From Kalaharituber pfeilii (taxonomy: Eukaryota > Ascomycota > Pezizomycetes > Pezizales > Pezizaceae): 64,000 nt of DNA. Each line of letters opens with the position of its first letter. Positions within the stretch are counted from its first letter, which is position 1. Below are positions 11,549-22,407 of the stretch, piece by piece. The translations under genes were made by a program, and so were the position numbers. The notes below the pieces were generated by a model, which saw only the letters and a list, made by a program, of their open reading frames with translations, had not been told where the DNA came from and did no database searches. The stretch covers positions 1,240,001 through 1,304,000 of the forward strand of contig WHUZ01000011.1 in assembly GCA_015179045.1 (NCBI GenBank), in the 5' to 3' direction.

Positions 11549-13756
11549 ACTCTTCCACAGGCTCCAGCTGGGAGCACGCAAGGGGAGGAATGCGATCCAG
11601 GCGATGGCGAGGGCGGTAACAAAGGTGCAGAGGTGCCTGCACAGGGGGGGGAGAGCAGCGTGGGTGACGGCAGATGTTAAAGGAGGCTTTAACATCGTGA
11701 GGAAGGAGGTGGTCCTGGGAAGGATTGAGGAGAGGGGGAGCGAGGGGGTGAGAAAGAAGCGGAGGTGGCTGGAGGAGTTTATGGGAGGCAGGGAGTTCGG
11801 AGTGTGGTGGGACGGCGAGGAGAAAGGGAGGGGCAGGTCGAACGTGGGGGTTCCGCAAGGGTCACCACTGTCGCCGGTCATCTTCCTCATCTTCATGGCA
11901 CCCACCATTGAGAAGATGGAGAGAAGGCTGAGGGGGGTGGCGATGGGGGCGGAGGTAGAAGTGCCATCGTACGTCGACGACCTGGCAGCAACGATCCTGG
12001 ACTGGCACGGGTACTGGGATATGGGGCGGCTCAGGGAGAAAGTGAAGGTGGCAATGGCGGAGGTGGCGGAAGAAGATCAGATCCCGCTGGAGGAGTCGAA
12101 GTGGGAGATGATAACTTTCGGAGTGGGGAAAAGGTGGAAGAAGGAGGGGGAGATGCTGAAGTGGCTGGGAGTCATTTTCGACGAGAAGCTGACCTTCAGT
12201 GCGCATTGGCGAAATAGGTTGAGTAGGGCGAGGAGGCTGGCAGGGGCACTCTCAGGACTGGGAAACCGGGACTGGGGGATGTCACCACGGAGCTGGCGGC
12301 AGGCGTACACAGGGATGGTGAGGGCGGTGGCGATGTGGGGGAGTGAGATCGGGTGGAGGGGCCAGAAGGAGTGGAGGAAGGAGATGGAGCGATTACAGCT
12401 GCAAGTTTTGAAGAGAGCAGCTGGAGGGGGGAGAGGTGCCGGGGTGGAAGGGGTGAATGCGGTTTGCGGAGTGGAAGACGTGGAGACGGTCCTGGATGGC
12501 GCGCAAGCGAGAGCGATCGTCCGGGAGGTGGAGGCGCCGTCAGAGCTGGCGGAGCTTTGCACGGGCGACTTCGGAGGGAGTGAGGAGAGAGAGGAGGAGG
12601 CGAGAAACTGGAGAGACTGGGGGCTGCAGTGGGCGGCGGTCGAGAATGATGGGTATGAAGCAGTGCTGGACCGCTGGCAAGGTCAGTGGGCGAGGTTCTC
12701 GGAGGAGGGGGAGGAGATCTCGTGGGGAGGGGGGTGTGAGAAGGTGGAGGTGGAGACCGCGGTGAGGCTGGGAAGAAAGAAGGGGGGAAGGGAGGAGTGG
12801 GAGACCTCGGTTGAGGAAGCCGGAAGAGGGAGGGCGGTCCTGTTCTCGGATGGTAGCAAGGTCGAGGACAGCAAGGTGGGGGCGGGGGTGTGGGGGAGAT
12901 CAGCGGTGGTGGCGGAGGTAGTAGGGAGAACGGCGACGGTTTTTGACGGGGAGGTGAGGGGGGTGAGAAGGGCGCTGGAGAGTGTACCGGAGGAGGTACC
13001 GGTCCTGGTTTGCTTAGATTCTGAAGCTGCTGTCATGGCGATTCAGAAGGCAGGCAAGGAGGGAAAGGGAAAGACCGAGGATGTGAGAAGGGTGGTGAAC
13101 GCGGTAGCGAGGAGGAAGAAGAAGGGAGGAGATGCGAAATTGATGTGGGTCAAGGCTCACATCGGAATCGCAGGAAATGAGAAGGCGGATGAGTGGGCGA
13201 AGAAGGGGACGGTGATGCAGGGGAAGGAGGTGGCCACCGGAAGTGGGGTGCGCCAGAGGGTGAAGGCGTGGAGGAAGGAGAAGAGAGAAGTGGAGGGCTT
13301 TGGAGGAGGAAAGGTCATGGAGTGGAATAGGATGGCAGTATCCAATTTCACTGCCTTGCGCCTGGAGAGAGGGAGGTGTGCAGTGTGGTTGAAGAGGATA
13401 GGGGCGGCTGAGTCGGATAAGTGCAGGTGCGGGGAGGTGCAAACCGGGGAGCACCTCGCTTTCCGATGCAGAAACCAGAAGAACCGTCCGGAAGGCTTTG
13501 AGAGGTGGGGCGACATGGAAAAGAATTGGAAGAGAAAGGCGGAGAATGGGGAGGAGTATGACGTTTTGGAGAATTTCTTCGCTGGGGTCAGTTCTAGAAG
13601 GTAGGAGAATGCGGGGTCAAGTTCTAGAAGCTAGGAGAGCGGGGGCGATGGCGCGTGGGGGCCATGTACGTAGTGAGTTAGTTTAGCCTGTCTCCGGGCT
13701 ATGAGGGCTTGCCCAGGGGCCCTGCCATGGCCAAGTGCTACAAGCGGGGTTATGTG

Positions 13757-13788
<32 letters not shown>
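11549..13788 (+). mobile_element. Family-B LINE, 5'-truncated, recent insertion
   Basis: Flanked by a perfect 15-bp target duplication TTGATGGCCGGGAAG (11534-11548 and 13789-13803) and ending in poly-A (about 13759-13788). It carries the C-terminal part of ORF2 and the family-B tail (13684-13755). The long duplication, long poly-A and uninterrupted ORF all suggest a young insertion. Confidence 0.96.
11604..13604 (+). CDS. LINE ORF2 C-terminal part: reverse transcriptase, RNase H, zinc motif
   Basis: 666 codons without a stop; the frame is open upstream to near the truncated 5' end, so the ATG at 11604 is only the first methionine of a partial protein. RT blocks: ADVKGGFNIV (about residues 24-33), GVPQGSPLSP (about 81), SYVDD (about 121) and LKWLGVIFD (about 187). 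RNase H: FSDGS, the DGE and LDSE acidic blocks, and VKAHIGIAGNEKADEWA near residue 530. C-terminal zinc motif CRCGEVQTGEHLAFRC. The endonuclease domain is lost by 5' truncation, so this copy cannot move by itself. The fingers-palm-RNase H order and end motif fit the Tad1-like clade of fungal LINEs. This is the best-preserved ORF2 in the window. Confidence 0.93.
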   Translation: MARAVTKVQRCLHRGGRAAWVTADVKGGFNIVRKEVVLGRIEERGSEGVRKKRRWLEEFMGGREFGVWWDGEEKGRGRSNVGVPQGSPLSPVIFLIFMAPTIEKMERRLRGVAMGAEVEVPSYVDDLAATILDWHGYWDMGRLREKVKVAMAEVAEEDQIPLEESKWEMITFGVGKRWKKEGEMLKWLGVIFDEKLTFSAHWRNRLSRARRLAGALSGLGNRDWGMSPRSWRQAYTGMVRAVAMWGSEIGWRGQKEWRKEMERLQLQVLKRAAGGGRGAGVEGVNAVCGVEDVETVLDGAQARAIVREVEAPSELAELCTGDFGGSEEREEEARNWRDWGLQWAAVENDGYEAVLDRWQGQWARFSEEGEEISWGGGCEKVEVETAVRLGRKKGGREEWETSVEEAGRGRAVLFSDGSKVEDSKVGAGVWGRSAVVAEVVGRTATVFDGEVRGVRRALESVPEEVPVLVCLDSEAAVMAIQKAGKEGKGKTEDVRRVVNAVARRKKKGGDAKLMWVKAHIGIAGNEKADEWAKKGTVMQGKEVATGSGVRQRVKAWRKEKREVEGFGGGKVMEWNRMAVSNFTALRLERGRCAVWLKRIGAAESDKCRCGEVQTGEHLAFRCRNQKNRPEGFERWGDMEKNWKRKAENGEEYDVLENFFAGVSSRR

Positions 13789-13793
<5 letters not shown>

Positions 13794-13982
13794 GGCCGGG
13801 AAGTCTATATAAACGGGCCGAATAGATAGCTAGAAGAAATCAAGACACTAGCGGTGTTCTAAGTTGAACTCTCACTTAACGCTGTCACGTAACCTTTTGC
13901 CGTCCGCTTCGCTGCCTTCGCGGAACCGTAGTCGCCTCAGTGCCACTCTCGCGAGCCCAGCGATACCTACGCTAACATTCAA

Positions 13983-14640
13983 GTCCCGGTATTTCTGAAT
14001 CACTTGAGGAGTCTAGGAACACTGAAGGTCAAATCAAGGTATAGAGATTAGCTCACAAATATAAACTACTTCTATACAATTGAAGGTGCATTACATCCCA
14101 CATGATTTGTATATGCAATATTGACTTTTAATTAAAAGACCAGCTCTAGATAGATAAGAATTACTAGTTTTCTATATAATTTTCCTGATTTCGAGAATGT
14201 TGAGCTATACTATATACAGGGAGGACTCAACTTAGGTAAATAATGATAAATTTAGTTATAAATATTGGAATTTTGATTTTTTCCTCATTATGATAGCAAA
14301 TTCTGATTCAGCAATGTCAAATTGGTATAATGTTAAGCAATTTCTATAGTTGCAATATATTTAAAATAAGTAGTAGAGCGAGGAATATATGACAAGGAGT
14401 GCTCAGAGAATGGATCATTATAGGGGGGCAGATCGTTACTACTTCGGGTACGTTAATGCCTTACTAACTACACTCGGCATCCTGATGCCTCACTCACTAC
14501 GCCTGGCATCCTGATGCTTCACTCACTACACCTGACACTCTAATAATTTGGCTCCACCAGCCTGGTGCCTCGCTTACTAGACTCGATGTCCTGATGCCCA
14601 AGAATAACAAATAACATTATCGATAAGGCAACTGATGCAA
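13983..14640. repeat. Spacer with a short minisatellite (about 14450-14600)
   Basis: 13983-14440 is AT-rich without a recognisable gene. At 14450-14600 a loosely repeated unit of about 28-30 bp recurs: 'cactcactac-cctggcatcctgatgc'. No coding signal. Confidence 0.6.
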
Positions 14641-15002
14641 CATGTCAGATATTCACATTAGATACCTACTCTGCTATAGTGAATAACTGCAAGCGACATT
14701 ATGTGAAAAAACGTTGGATACATCATGATATGCCGGATATGCCCAACATCTCATGCATGCACTCATTATATACTATACATTCAACATACCTCATTCTCAT
14801 ACACATAGTAATATATTCTCAATATCTCATTTGCGTGGCCAATATGTTTAACACGTTCAATAGGCTCAATATGCCCAATATCTCATGCACATGGCCAGAG
14901 AGTGAATTCCAGCTCCGGGTCAGAACTTGTCAGGAATTGACCGCTGCGCACGCTCATTATGCTTGATATATGCTCAATTGACCAAATATGTCCAGTGTCC
15001 TT

Positions 15003-16143
15003 CCGGCACCATCGCCACCACCACCACCGCCACCGCCACCACCACCTCCACCACCATCGCCACCCATCTCCACTCGGACGAGGAAGAGAAAGGGAAGGCT
15101 CCAGCTCCTGATCAACCGTACGAAATCAAGCGCCAACTCAGTGATGAGGAGGCCAAGAAGATTGCGTCATCATCGGGAGCACCACCGTCGTTGACACCAC
15201 CGCCATCACTACCAAAACCAGGGCCATCACCGAAGGCAACGCCATCACCACCTAAACCCACGCCACCACCGCCTAAATCCTCCACTGACACAAAGGGCAA
15301 AGGAAAACCTCCAAAGGGCAAAGGAAAACTCCCGAGCCAGGAAGAGGCCTTCCAGCGCCATCTGGCCGCCCGGAAGGGCTACACCGCCACCTCTCCACCA
15401 ACCAACTCCGATGCCACCACCAAGGGAAAATCCGGCATCGTAGTACACGGGATCGCCCTACGGAAGGACCTAGGGAAGGTCAAACAATGGTTGGAAGCCG
15501 CGAACAAGGAATTGGGGAAGTGTAAAGAGCCGTAGTACGTTACTCGCAGGTCCCGGTCACAAGTTTGACAGGGCGGTCTTACGGTATCGGTACTGTTGTA
15601 GATATAGGCAGGGAACAAGACGTTGCTTGAGGACTTATGTACATGAGGGGAAGGCATGAATTAAATACAAAAACTGGACATGACATAGGAGACTATAGTT
15701 TCCTGTACTTTTCCCTGGGCGGTGGTTTATTTCCTGAGCGGTGACTTAATTCCCTGAGCGGTGACTTATTCATGGGCGCGGGGCATATCTGAGCGGTGAC
15801 TTAATTTCCTGAGCGGTGACTTATTCATGGGCGCGGGTCCTATCCTTTGATCCGCGGCGTCCGGGGCTTTATTTCCTTAATGCGGACCATTCCTGCTTGG
15901 CTAGTCTGTGACAGGAAGATAATTGGGATTCGTTGGCTGAGGAGGAGGACCATACTGGAGGAGGAAGGGAAGAAAACAAGTTCGGTGGTAGTTTATTTGG
16001 GAAAAGAGATGGATGTTGAGAAAGTGAGGCTCAGTGGACGTTTGCTCCGATCGGTCCGGTATGAGACGGAGAGGGGACGGAAGAAGGAGATACCGGGCGC
16101 CACCCGCATCATGGAGAAGTTCGCGGGCAATACATGTAGTTAG
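15003..16143 (+). pseudogene. ORF1 (RRM-like) of the family-A element, split by a solo LTR
   Basis: The first part ends ...GIVVHGIALRKDLGKVKQ WLEAANKELGK at 15520. The second part resumes at 15919 with IIGIRWLRRRTILEEEGKKT and SSVVVYLGKE, ending RYETERGRK and a stop near 16143. The order VVHG...wL...SSVVV...RW is typical of ORF1 RNA-binding domains of fungal LINEs. The N-terminal part is rich in Pro, Ser and Thr with GKGKPPKGKGK lysines. The same protein is continuous at 53180-52932 (minus), which proves the interruption. The CCHC knuckles expected after this domain are missing. Confidence 0.85.
15521..15913 (+). mobile_element. Solo LTR, 393 bp, with internal tandem repeats
   Basis: Starts TGTAAAGAGCC, ends CTGTGACA, flanked by GGAAG (15516-15520 and 15914-15918). 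Removing it and one GGAAG rejoins the ORF1 frame exactly. From about 15717 to 15840 it carries tandem copies of 'ctgagcggtgacttaatt' and 'cttattcatgggcgcggg'. Its sequence is unlike the Gypsy-2 LTR, so it marks a third LTR family. Confidence 0.92.
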
Positions 16144-16819
16144 GGTTACGAGATTTGTTTTTTGTTTGTTTTACTTTCATTAATAAAGACCCTCGCCATA
16201 GCCCTTTGGGCGGCATGCGAGTATTGATATAAAAAAAAAAAAAAAAAAAAACCAGTGTCCTTACAACAGTCAATTATCTCCATTTGGCAACATCGCAGTA
16301 TGTATGAGGTGCCCTCTTAGGATATTGCTGAATTGAGATGAAGTTTCCATTGTTGCAAAAAGGGGCTCAGGTCGCTGGGGCCGTCCCAGCCGCTGGATGC
16401 CAGCCAGCCGGAAAACTACAATGGGATGATGCAACCAGACTGAGCATGATGAACTGTTGATCAGTATGCTTCCAGGTTGCCAGTTGACACTACCGGAATT
16501 ACCCATCATCTTCTGAGGTATGAGCTGAGACCTCGGTGGCAAGAGAGTGCACCATATGCCCATGCGCTGACGCGAAAAATGCAAGTGTGGCAGATGTGCA
16601 GCAGAAGTGGAGGGCCTGAGAAGTAGGACAGAATCCTATCAACAGACCCCTTTCCATGCTGCAGAGTGAGCTCAACTTTACAGGTACGACAGCCCTGAAT
16701 TTAACTGGTATAGCAGGCCTACCTCTATGGCGGAAGATGTTGAATTTAACAGGTATGGCAGGCCTTCCTTAACAACACGAGATATGACAGAATGAGCTCA
16801 ATTTAACACGCATGTCAGG

Positions 16820-17154
16820 TAGTGAGCGGCACGAGCTAGCTCGAGCCGAGCTGGAGGGTGAGCTCGAGCTGGCGTGGCATGAGCTCGAGCCTGGATTGAT
16901 TATATACATAATATTGACAAACTAAACTAAACTAGGCTAAATTTTCATCTTTCTCACTACTATCAGCTAAATTGTGCATTTCGAAGTTGTTGGTAGGTCA
17001 GAATGAGCTCCAAGTCTCTAATTATTCCTATAGTAGGTATTTACAGTTTATGAAACCTTGCACTGGCTAAGCATTTTAGCGAGCTGTCAAGAAAAACACA
17101 AGCATGATCTTGGCTCGTTTGAGCTCGAGCTGGCTCGGCTCGTGCCGCTCACTA
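16820..17154 (+). mobile_element. hAT-type MITE, 335 bp
   Basis: Perfect 8-bp duplication ATGTCAGG (16812-16819 and 17155-17162). Ends TAGTGAGCGGCACGAGC and its complement. Subterminal regions are packed with GAGCTCGAGC motifs. No coding capacity. It inserted in the R1 tandem units. Confidence 0.96.
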
Positions 17155-17399
17155 ATGTCAGGTCCTACACGATGGCACGAGATGTGGCAACATGAGCTAA
17201 ATGACAGGTATGGTACGTCTCCCTCGACGGCAAGCAATGAAGCAACATCAGCTGAATTTGACAGGAATGACAGGTCCCTGTTGATGGCACGAGAAGTGGT
17301 ATAGTGAGCTCAATTTAACAGGTTATCCAGGTCTATTTCCACCGTGCGAGATATGGCAGAATGAGCCGAATACGAGAGGTACGGCAGGTCCTACACGAT

Positions 17400-19040
17400 T
17401 GAATAGTCTCCTGGTAGTACTAGAAGAATATAGACTAACAATCATTGGCATGAAACAATGTCACGACTCAGAAGTCGCTAGCTACTGAGAGGTGTACCAT
17501 GCCCAAGAAATGATATCAAGGAACTTCTACTGGGATAGATGGAAAGAAGCTATACAAACATATGTTATCAGTTATACAGGGTGTCAAAAGGCAAAAGCCG
17601 ATTGGCATGCTTGCTGAACCCAATTAATACTAATGTTAACTGGAGTTAAGCCATTTGAAAAAGTAGCAATGGATTTCGTCAGAGAATTATCAGAATTGGA
17701 AGGCAATAATGCAATCCTCATTATCATGGACCGCTTCACCAAGATCTAATAATATATACCTACTAAAACCACTTGGACATCTATAGATGTCGCCTCAGCA
17801 TTCATCAATAACATCTGATGGCATCATGGACTACCACAGGCCATTACATTCGATCGAGGACCTCAATTTGCCTCTATATGTTAGAAGGAGATTAACCAAC
17901 AGCTTAACATCAAACTCTGGCTATCCACACCCTACTATCTACAAACTGACAGATTGTCAGAGCAAGCAATACAGACTCTCAAGCAGTACCTATACCTCTT
18001 CTGCCATTATCGACAGAACCAATGGGCCACTTGGCTACCACTAGCTGAGTATGTATCAAAGACATCAACTCATGGCTGTACAATCTTTGAGAGCCTATAC
18101 GGATTCAACGCCAAAACAATATATGTCTCGGATGAGCACACTTTTGCCTCACCAGCAGCCAAGGACTGGCTACATAGGATGACTACAGTACACAATTAAA
18201 TATATGACACCCTCAAGAAAATAAACGACAAGAGGTCGAAGCTCTTCACCGAAAACTCAAGACAGTTCCAAGTAGGGAATAAAGTCCTAGTTGACTGGCG
18301 GAACCTACAGGTTAAGTCAGGTAATAACCAGGCACTTACCAACAAATATATCAGTCCTTACAAGTTGAAGAGAGTCGTAAGTTGCCATGCATATAAACTT
18401 GAACTATCTCAAGGCATATGACTACACAAAGTTATCCACGTCAGCCTCCTCAAACCATTTCAAACCTGAGAAAATGGTAACAATATGGACTTCGATGACG
18501 AAGAAAAACTCTACTATGACATTGACTACGTTGTTGACAGTCGTAAGTTCCAAGGCCAGGTTAAATATCGAATCCGTTAGCAGGGGTACAACGAAGATGA
18601 CGATACCTGGGAGCCGATTGGCAACCTTCAATGCTCGCTGGAATCTGTTAAAGAATTCCATGATAAGGACCCAAGGAAGCCCATAGACCCAAGTCTTTAA
18701 GGGGGCAATGTGACCGATGCTTCAATAATGAGCGTTAATTGAAACTGAGGTCTAGCTACGTGGGCTAGAATCTCATGTGAGTTTTATACCTTCCATGCTC
18801 TCACGGGTTTCCTACTGGGTTTTACCTGAGAAGTGGTTTAATGACTAACACTGAACGAAATGAGTGCAGGATACACCAGTGTTACCATCGGCCATTGTTG
18901 TATACAATGATACCAGTACTCAGCGCATATGGTACGCCGACACTCTTAGCCAATAAAACATGCACTGACCCAACCGAATAGGACATTTCGGATCGGTTTA
19001 GAAGCTCGTCGGGGTGAAGGAGCTCTAAAACGGGGGGTGA
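17400..19040 (+). pseudogene. Gypsy-3: decayed integrase-chromodomain fragment of the Gypsy-2 family
   Basis: Begins at the integrase zinc-finger region (MKQCHDSEVAS...) and runs through AMDFV, the HGLPQAIT block, the GPY region and a chromodomain (near 18530-18690), closely parallel to 9590-10900. Many stops, for instance in the CQKAKADWHAC segment and in the core, mostly explainable by C-to-T or G-to-A. The 5' portion is missing. It ends at the tract AAAACGGGGGGTGA before the LTR. Confidence 0.92.
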
Positions 19041-19539
19041 TATTACGGCTAAGGTAAGACTTATAGGATAGGACCCAGAAGCACCGCCAGTATCCAATAA
19101 GTCGTACGCTGAACATGTAGCTGATCACTACTAGGCAATGCATGGAAACACTTGAGGCCCAAGACACGGCGGTCACCTAAGGAAGTGTGTGTCAACAGTA
19201 AGTCATATAGACTAATAACTGCACATGGCTTACAAACTAATATGCGTACATGCATTAGTCGCTGCTACTGCTACTCCTAATGCATGTTTCTACTATGTCT
19301 CCTTATCTACGTGTCTTATCTATATTCATCATGTCATTGTCATATCATGTTGATGGCCGGGAAGTCTATATAAACGGGCTGAATAGATAGCTAGAAGAAA
19401 TCAAGACACTAGCGGTGTTCTAAGTTGAACTCTCACTAGAACGCTCTCGCGTAATCCTTTGCCATCCGCTTCGCTGCCTGCGCGAAACCGTAGTCGCCTC
19501 AGCGCCACTCTCGCGAGCCCAGCGACGCCTACGCTAACA
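19041..19539 (+). repeat. 3' LTR of Gypsy-3, complete
   Basis: 499 bp from TATTACGGCTAAGG (first G of TG mutated to A) to GACGCCTACGCTAACA. TATATAAA lies near 19369. It matches the split LTR at 11222-13977 and the solo LTR at 9048-9524 over its whole length, and so defines the family. Confidence 0.93.
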
Positions 19540-20500
19540 GTGTTACATACCCGACCCTAGAGAAGAAAGCATTATTTTACTAGCACAGGTATTATTACAA
19601 AGTTGTCTATAAATAACTCGAGTACATATGAGTCTAACATGTGTAACTGCAGGTTGGAGGCCTGAGGGATCGGCACCACCTTGCATGTGTGGCATGCGTC
19701 ATGTTGTAACTGTAGTCTGATTGGATACGTATGTAGGTGTTAATGCAATAGCGTAGGGGATTCCAGGCAGGCAGTAACATCTCCACATGATTTGCCATAT
19801 AGACCATTGTGCTATCCATTCCCATAAATATAAATAGCTCATTTCGGTTCCAAGCGGCATCCTATTCCAGCGTAGGTCTAGTATTTCTGAGTGTTACCCG
19901 TTCTTTTTTAGACACACTATGTATACTACATATATCTGCCCAGTCCCTGCCTGTTGGGAACCATGACTAGCTAACGCATATAGGCCGTGCCCTGGCAGTC
20001 CGAGAGATCGGTGACAATGTCTGGAGGGACATGCAATGACCGGTCGGACATGATCGCTGATCCCGTCAGAGTTGACTTACACAGTCAGATGTCCGTGGGG
20101 CCATGATTTGAGCCTGAGCACACGAGGTGAGGCTGTGTGCCCTCCATACTTGGCAGACCAAACACTTAGCGATTGTGGTTCATGGTTTTGTATGCAACTT
20201 CGTATTATGTATTTTCCATATATGTATGGCACTGGAAGCCTCGTCATGTATTAGGAAGATTATTAAGGAACTCACTCGTGTCGCTTCCTGCGTTATCCCG
20301 CTATCTTCTACACTGCCATACGCTTATAGCTTGTATACAGGGTTACGTGAAGCAAACGAAAAAAAAAAAAAGAAAAACGAAGGAAAAAAAATACATCTGT
20401 TGAGAGGCTGCAGCAACAAAAACTGAGAACAGGAAAAACAAGTTGAAAAACAGTTCCTTCGAGTACATAACGTAATGTCCGCCGGCCATGTGCCTTCGAA
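19540..20500. other. Intergenic, no gene recognised
   Basis: Mixed composition. A-rich run at 20359-20391 after 'tacagggttacgtgaagcaaac' is weakly reminiscent of a family-B tail but not convincing. It covers the region downstream of the coiled-coil gene. Confidence 0.4.
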
Positions 20501-22407
20501 TCAAGTTATGCAAGATACTCGGGCCTTGGTAATATAACATGTGGGATCATGGGGATCGTAGACTCTTTTTCCTTCTTTATCAAATATCATCTTAACCCAC
20601 GCAGGGGTTAGAATGATTGTCGTGTTCTTTGGTACGTTGCTTTCCGCACCTTCAAGTTCGATGTCTTCCATCGTGTGCTCTTCATACGGATCACCTGGCT
20701 TAAGCTCTATGCGAGGCATGATATAGAATGGGAGCTGTGCCATCTCCAACCCAAGTTTGGCCACTTTCCATATAAGAGATTTCAGTCCTTCCTTCGAGGC
20801 CCGCTTAAGGCTGCCAAGAGGGGCCACCTGCGTGCATAGATCATCGTTTATGACATTGATATGTTCTTCCTGCTGTGCGTCAAGGTCTTGAGTATTCTTG
20901 GATAGGAGATGAGCTGTCAATGCACTCCACAATCGGCGATCCTCATCTTTTTTTTTGCAAGTATTAATTAGCATGAACTCAGCGCTACGCTGCTGGGGTT
21001 GTCATACCAGTGCTCAAAATGGAGCTGTGAAGATGTTGATACGCAGTGTAATGGTCGCCCTTAAACCCAAGATAATCTTCAGTGAGGAATGTTCCAAGCA
21101 GCTTGCGCAGGAGGATAACCTCCACACATCTCGTCCTGACTCTGGATCCTACGTTACAAGAACCTAAAAGCCCTCGCAGATCAAGGAACGAAGATAGGAG
21201 ATAATGTTGGATCTGGTCAGACATTGTATTGTAGATGGGTTGCCAGGATTCCACAGTCAACGGCGGCTGACCCCTTGTGAAAAGTCGTGCCCATTTCCTT
21301 ATCTCCGATATGAGATCATCGAGCTCACCTCTAAAGTAACTATCGTCCCGGGGCCACGGCAGACCCCTTTTATTCAACCTAGAGATGATCTTTGACATCT
21401 TTTGCAATTGTAGCTCATAGCCCAACTTCTCTTCTTCTAGTCGTTGCAGGTTCGATTTGGAGACGGCAATCCATTGCTCATACTGTTTTCTTTGGGAATC
21501 ATTAACGTTTTTGAGGCGCTGATTCTCATCCTGATATCCTTCTAATTCGGAATAACGAGATTTATTGCGATTCTGTAGCTCTCCAACATGGTATGACAAA
21601 TTAGCCTCGGTCTGTTTCAACCTTCTAACCTCCTCGCATGCGTTTTGGTATTTTGTTTGCCATCTGTCCCGATCGGTGTCGATCTTGTTGTTGACTTCTT
21701 TCAAGCTAGCAATTTTGGACCGCAATCGCTGGCGTTCCTGCTCCCCTTTCTTGTTGGCAGCTGCTAGGGCCACGTTGTCGGACCGCAATTGCTGGAGTTC
21801 CTCCCATTCGGCTTCACTTTTCCTAAGGGATTCCCGGTTTCGGTGTTGTAAACGCTGGGTGGCCGTCTCTTCCGGTGTGAGATGTGTTCCTGGGCCCAGT
21901 GTAGCTGCGACGGGATCTACACGAATGGGGCCTTGGTGGTCATTTTGTGGTTTGCGGACCTAATAACGGTCATTAGAAAAATTGAACTCCAACATTCTTT
22001 CTGCATTGTGCATCTCAGGCTATAAATACAACTTAACGTAAAAGGTATGATACACGTACTTGATCCTGATGTCCTTCAAGGTCGTCGTTGTCAGGTTTAT
22101 CTAGCTCAGCGACATCTTTCCCAACATCATCATTTTCACCTTTGCTTGCATTCTTGTAGCCAGGAGCATACGATTCCCCGTAAACTTCACCTTCACCTCT
22201 ATCTTGCTCATGATCTGTGGGGTTTCTCTCGGTGGTACAGGCAGTATCTACAAGTTGTGATTGCTTGTTGGAACCTGCAAAAAGTCCGCGAAACCCACTC
22301 CACCCCCTTCCGACTTTGCCAGTGCTATGATCTGAAATCTCCTTTGCAGTAGGAGTCTCCGTAGTTCTGATTGAAGGGAGAGACTTGCTGTCCCCGGTGG
22401 GGTCCAT
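20501..22407 (-). CDS. Coiled-coil protein of unknown function, 3 exons
   Basis: Predicted exons on the minus strand: 22407-22060, 21959-21008 and 20946-20501, giving 581 aa. Intron 1 (22059-21960) runs GTACGT...TTATTAG in phase 0. Intron 2 (21007-20947, 61 bp) runs GTATGA...AAAAG with a GCTAAT branch-like site and rejoins ILST to DEDRRLWSA in frame; without it the frame stops at 20985. Residues 1-116 are polar and probably disordered (many D, E, K, S). From about residue 150 to 300 there is a long heptad-rich coiled coil (NKKGEQERQRLRSKIASLKE...). The remainder is a mostly helical domain containing SSFLDLRGLLG. No signal peptide or membrane segment. I do not recognise the family. It lies head to head with the Hsp70-like gene, 1.57 kb away. 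The alternative to intron 2 is a one-base frameshift in the CCCC run near 20995. Confidence 0.75.

Larger units (their letters stand above)
11222..13977 (+). repeat. 3' LTR of Gypsy-2, split by a LINE
   Basis: Two parts, 11222-11548 and 13804-13977, together about 501 bp. It starts TGTTATGGCTAAGG after the tract AAAACGGGGGGTGA and ends GATACCTACGCTAACA. The same ends are seen at 19041-19539. The LTR promoter (TATATAAA at 13806-13813) lies just right of the LINE. Confidence 0.92.
15003..16251 (+). mobile_element. Family-A ORF1-only retroelement with poly-A
   Basis: Flanked by a perfect 11-bp duplication CCAGTGTCCTT (14992-15002 and 16252-16262). It starts with a proline/threonine-rich coding stretch, encodes an ORF1 RRM-like region, then goes directly to a 3' UTR with AATAAAG, the family-A hairpin (16193-16222) and poly-A. 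There is no trace of reverse transcriptase, so it needed a LINE protein from elsewhere. A solo LTR sits inside it. Confidence 0.93.
14640..17400 (+). repeat. Dispersed repeat R1, copy 2, interrupted by two insertions
   Basis: R1 runs 14640-15002, resumes at 16263 and continues to 16811, and resumes again at 17163 to about 17400. The gaps are an ORF1-only retroelement and a hAT MITE, each with its own target duplication. The distal part (16660-16819 and 17155-17395) consists of units of about 55 bp with 'gagctcaatttaacaggtatggcagg' and 'cgagatatggcagaat'. It is the least mutated of the R1 copies. No protein recognised. Confidence 0.8.

Noticed and set aside
11513..13516. Long ORFs on the minus strand of the intact LINE (for example 12077-12562, 13014-13454)
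   Set aside because: They are antisense to the GC-rich, uninterrupted ORF2; their composition mirrors the coding strand and no domain is visible.
16193..16250. Family-A tail as a tRNA- or 7SL-derived SINE
   Set aside because: No A/B box promoter or tRNA-like head was found; longer copies continue into LINE ORF1 or ORF2, so the tail is the LINE 3' end.
20985..21007. Frameshift making the coiled-coil gene a pseudogene
   Set aside because: A 61-bp intron with a donor, a branch-like GCTAAT and an AG acceptor restores the frame, which is simpler; RNA data would decide.
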